From: Chthoniobacter flavus
GTDB taxonomy: Bacteria > Verrucomicrobiota > Verrucomicrobiia > Chthoniobacterales > Chthoniobacteraceae
Direction: 5' to 3'
NCBI GenBank assembly: GCA_945861435.1
Contig: CAMAUX010000002.1
Coordinates: 1 to 64,000 of the forward strand
DNA length: 64,000 nucleotides
The translations under genes and the position numbers were made by a program. A model generated the notes under the pieces. That model saw only the letters and a program-made list of their open reading frames with translations. It was not told the origin of the DNA and ran no database searches. This document shows positions 62,910 to 64,000 of the stretch, one piece after another. Position 1 is the stretch's first letter; the number at the start of each line of letters is the position of its first letter.

Positions 62910-63424
62910 CACCCAGAGAGAAGAAAATGGCCCTGATCGTGGGGGTGATTGTGGCGTTGCTTGGGAACTATTTCCTTGTGGAGTTTTTCTTTCAAAACCG
63001 TAGCCGATTGGGTCAGGAGCATGCGCGAAAGGTGGGTGAGTTGAAGGTCCGGGATAAGATCGCCTCGGAAAAGGATCTCTGGGAACAACGCAGTACGTGG
63101 GCGAGGGAGCACCAGCCCCGCATGGAGAAGGAGGATCGTGCCGGGGCGGATCTTCTGGAGGTAGTCAATCAGGCGGCGAGTCGGCATTCGGTGACGACGC
63201 TTTCACCTTTGATCGAAAAGCCCGACAAGCGGCCCCATTGCGCCGCAGCGATCGTGCGCTTGGAAACCAAGAGCAGTTGGGAGGCGCTCTGCGCTTTTTT
63301 GCGGGATATTCAAGCGCCTGAGCAGTTCATGGTTTTTGAGTCTGCGCAGATTCAGGTGGATGCGGCAGACAAGACGCAGATGCACGGGGTGTTCCGTGTG
63401 GCCAAATGGTACGCGCCGAAATGA
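62906..63424 (+). CDS. Secretion assembly protein, GspM/PilO-like
   Basis: A 172-aa protein with one N-terminal helix (about 8-28, MALIVGVIVALLGNYFLVEF), a charged coiled-coil-like stretch (35-75) and a ferredoxin-like C-terminal domain (AAIVRLETKSSWEALCAFLR, then APEQFMVFESAQIQV) as in GspM/PilO. It overlaps the genes on both sides by 4 bases. The GspL partner lies directly upstream. Confidence 0.68.
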   Translation: MTPREKKMALIVGVIVALLGNYFLVEFFFQNRSRLGQEHARKVGELKVRDKIASEKDLWEQRSTWAREHQPRMEKEDRAGADLLEVVNQAASRHSVTTLSPLIEKPDKRPHCAAAIVRLETKSSWEALCAFLRDIQAPEQFMVFESAQIQVDAADKTQMHGVFRVAKWYAPK

Positions 63425-64000
63425 AACCCGATTTTTGGATGACTGACGGTGCGGTCGGTCGGTTGACAGGGGGGTGTTCTGGGGCGTTAGATGCGGGGAT
63501 GCGTGTGGTGCGTACCGGATGCTTTGCAGTCAGCCTTGCGGTGTTCCTGAAGGCGGGAGCGTTTGCGGAGTTGCGCGCCGTGCCGGAATCATTTCCGGCG
63601 GAGCGTTACAAGGAGCTGATCGAAGATTCGCCGTTCTCTTTAGCGACTCCTGTGGCAGCGGTGGTGGAGGATGCGCCCGGGTTTGCATCGAGCCTGTACG
63701 TGGTGGGCGTGATGAAGATGCGGGACGGTGAGGGGCGGGAGGTGGATTATGTGAGCATCAAGTCGCGTACGGATAACACGACGTTCAGTCTTTCGGGTTC
63801 AGCGGCCAATAAGGACGGGATATCGCTCGTGGGAGTGGAGTGGAACGAGAAGGTGGGCAAGAGCAAGGTGAGTTTAAAAAAGGGCTCGGAGGCTGGGACG
63901 TTGGAGTTTGACGAGGCCATCTTGAAGACACCCGGTCCCGCACCGCAGGTTGCTGTGCGGCCTCAGAACGGACAGGTGCCGCCGGCGGTTCCCCTGCGGG
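63421..64000 (+). CDS. Partial gene after GspM-like, exported protein (runs off right edge)
   Basis: An open frame starts at ATG 63421 (ATGA overlap with the previous stop) and is still open at the window end, 193 codons on. A hydrophobic stretch occurs at about 34-50 (CFAVSLAVFLKAGAFA), so a signal or anchor is likely; a later start (ATG 63499) would sit closer to it. The segment PAERYKELIEDSPFSLATP is followed by strands (YVVGVMKMRDGEG, DYVSIKSR) and a Pro-rich end. By position it could be GspC-like, but no firm family is seen. Confidence 0.65.
   Translation, partial: MKPDFWMTDGAVGRLTGGCSGALDAGMRVVRTGCFAVSLAVFLKAGAFAELRAVPESFPAERYKELIEDSPFSLATPVAAVVEDAPGFASSLYVVGVMKMRDGEGREVDYVSIKSRTDNTTFSLSGSAANKDGISLVGVEWNEKVGKSKVSLKKGSEAGTLEFDEAILKTPGPAPQVAVRPQNGQVPPAVPLR

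Noticed and set aside
1-64000. CRISPR arrays, prophage or plasmid origin
   Set aside because: No spaced short-repeat array, phage structural or integrase module beyond the left-edge transposase, or origin-like iteron set was seen.

Overview
The window reads as a chromosomal segment of a GC-rich, Gram-negative-type aerobic bacterium. The mix of genes points to the PVC group, most likely Verrucomicrobiota: an Alternative Complex III plus caa3-type oxidase operon, a compact pseudopilin/type II secretion cluster, paired PilT ATPases, and a UVR-motif protein of a kind I associate with that group. This is inference from content and order; no 16S or other phylogenetic marker was tested. Nearly all of the window is protein-coding. 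There is one tRNA gene, one clear intrinsic terminator, and the end of an insertion-sequence-like element at the left edge.

Layout. 1-300: 5' part of a leftward transposase/integrase with repeated end motifs. 387-9389: proteostasis and housekeeping genes (trigger factor, ClpP, ClpX, a C-terminal processing protease, TsaD, an ACT-domain protein, a TPR protein, a heptose-phosphate adenylyltransferase, PurN). 9577-16890: YraN, RNase HII, ribosomal protein L19 and its terminator, TadA, QueA, a large glycoside hydrolase-glycosyltransferase fusion, HemL and tRNA-Cys. 17015-23271: a small DNA-binding-like protein, an L,D-transpeptidase lipoprotein, phosphopentomutase, GDP-fucose synthase, a NarL-type regulator, CorA and a UVR-motif protein. 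23355-28311: a peptide ABC transporter lacking a second ATPase gene. 28322-30861 (leftward): an alkaline-phosphatase-like protein with a changed metal site, MiaE and Tmk. 30977-36171: pyruvate carboxylase and an ArnT-like membrane glycosyltransferase.

36166-55292 is the centrepiece, an apparent rightward operon of about 19 kb. It holds Alternative Complex III (actABCDEF), a Pro-rich membrane protein, a cbb3-like pair whose catalytic subunit has lost most heme and copper ligands, cytochromes built from a triplicated c-type module, an A-family oxidase (subunits I, III, IV, two small membrane proteins, then II), and assembly genes (a half-size CtaA, CtaB, Sco, DUF420). Quinol electrons would enter ACIII, pass through the c-type hemes and reach the CuA/a/a3-CuB oxidase. 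The ligand-depleted cbb3-like subunit looks like a structural or adaptor element. A perfect CRP-type palindrome and two tandem promoter-like repeats lie just upstream of actA.

55326-58782 (leftward): two PilT paralogs and three small envelope proteins, followed by IF-1 at 58912-59130. 59221-64000 (rightward): a tightly overlapping pseudopilin/secretion operon (GspH, I, J, K, L and M types) that runs off the right edge. All assignments come from reading the sequence; no database search was run.
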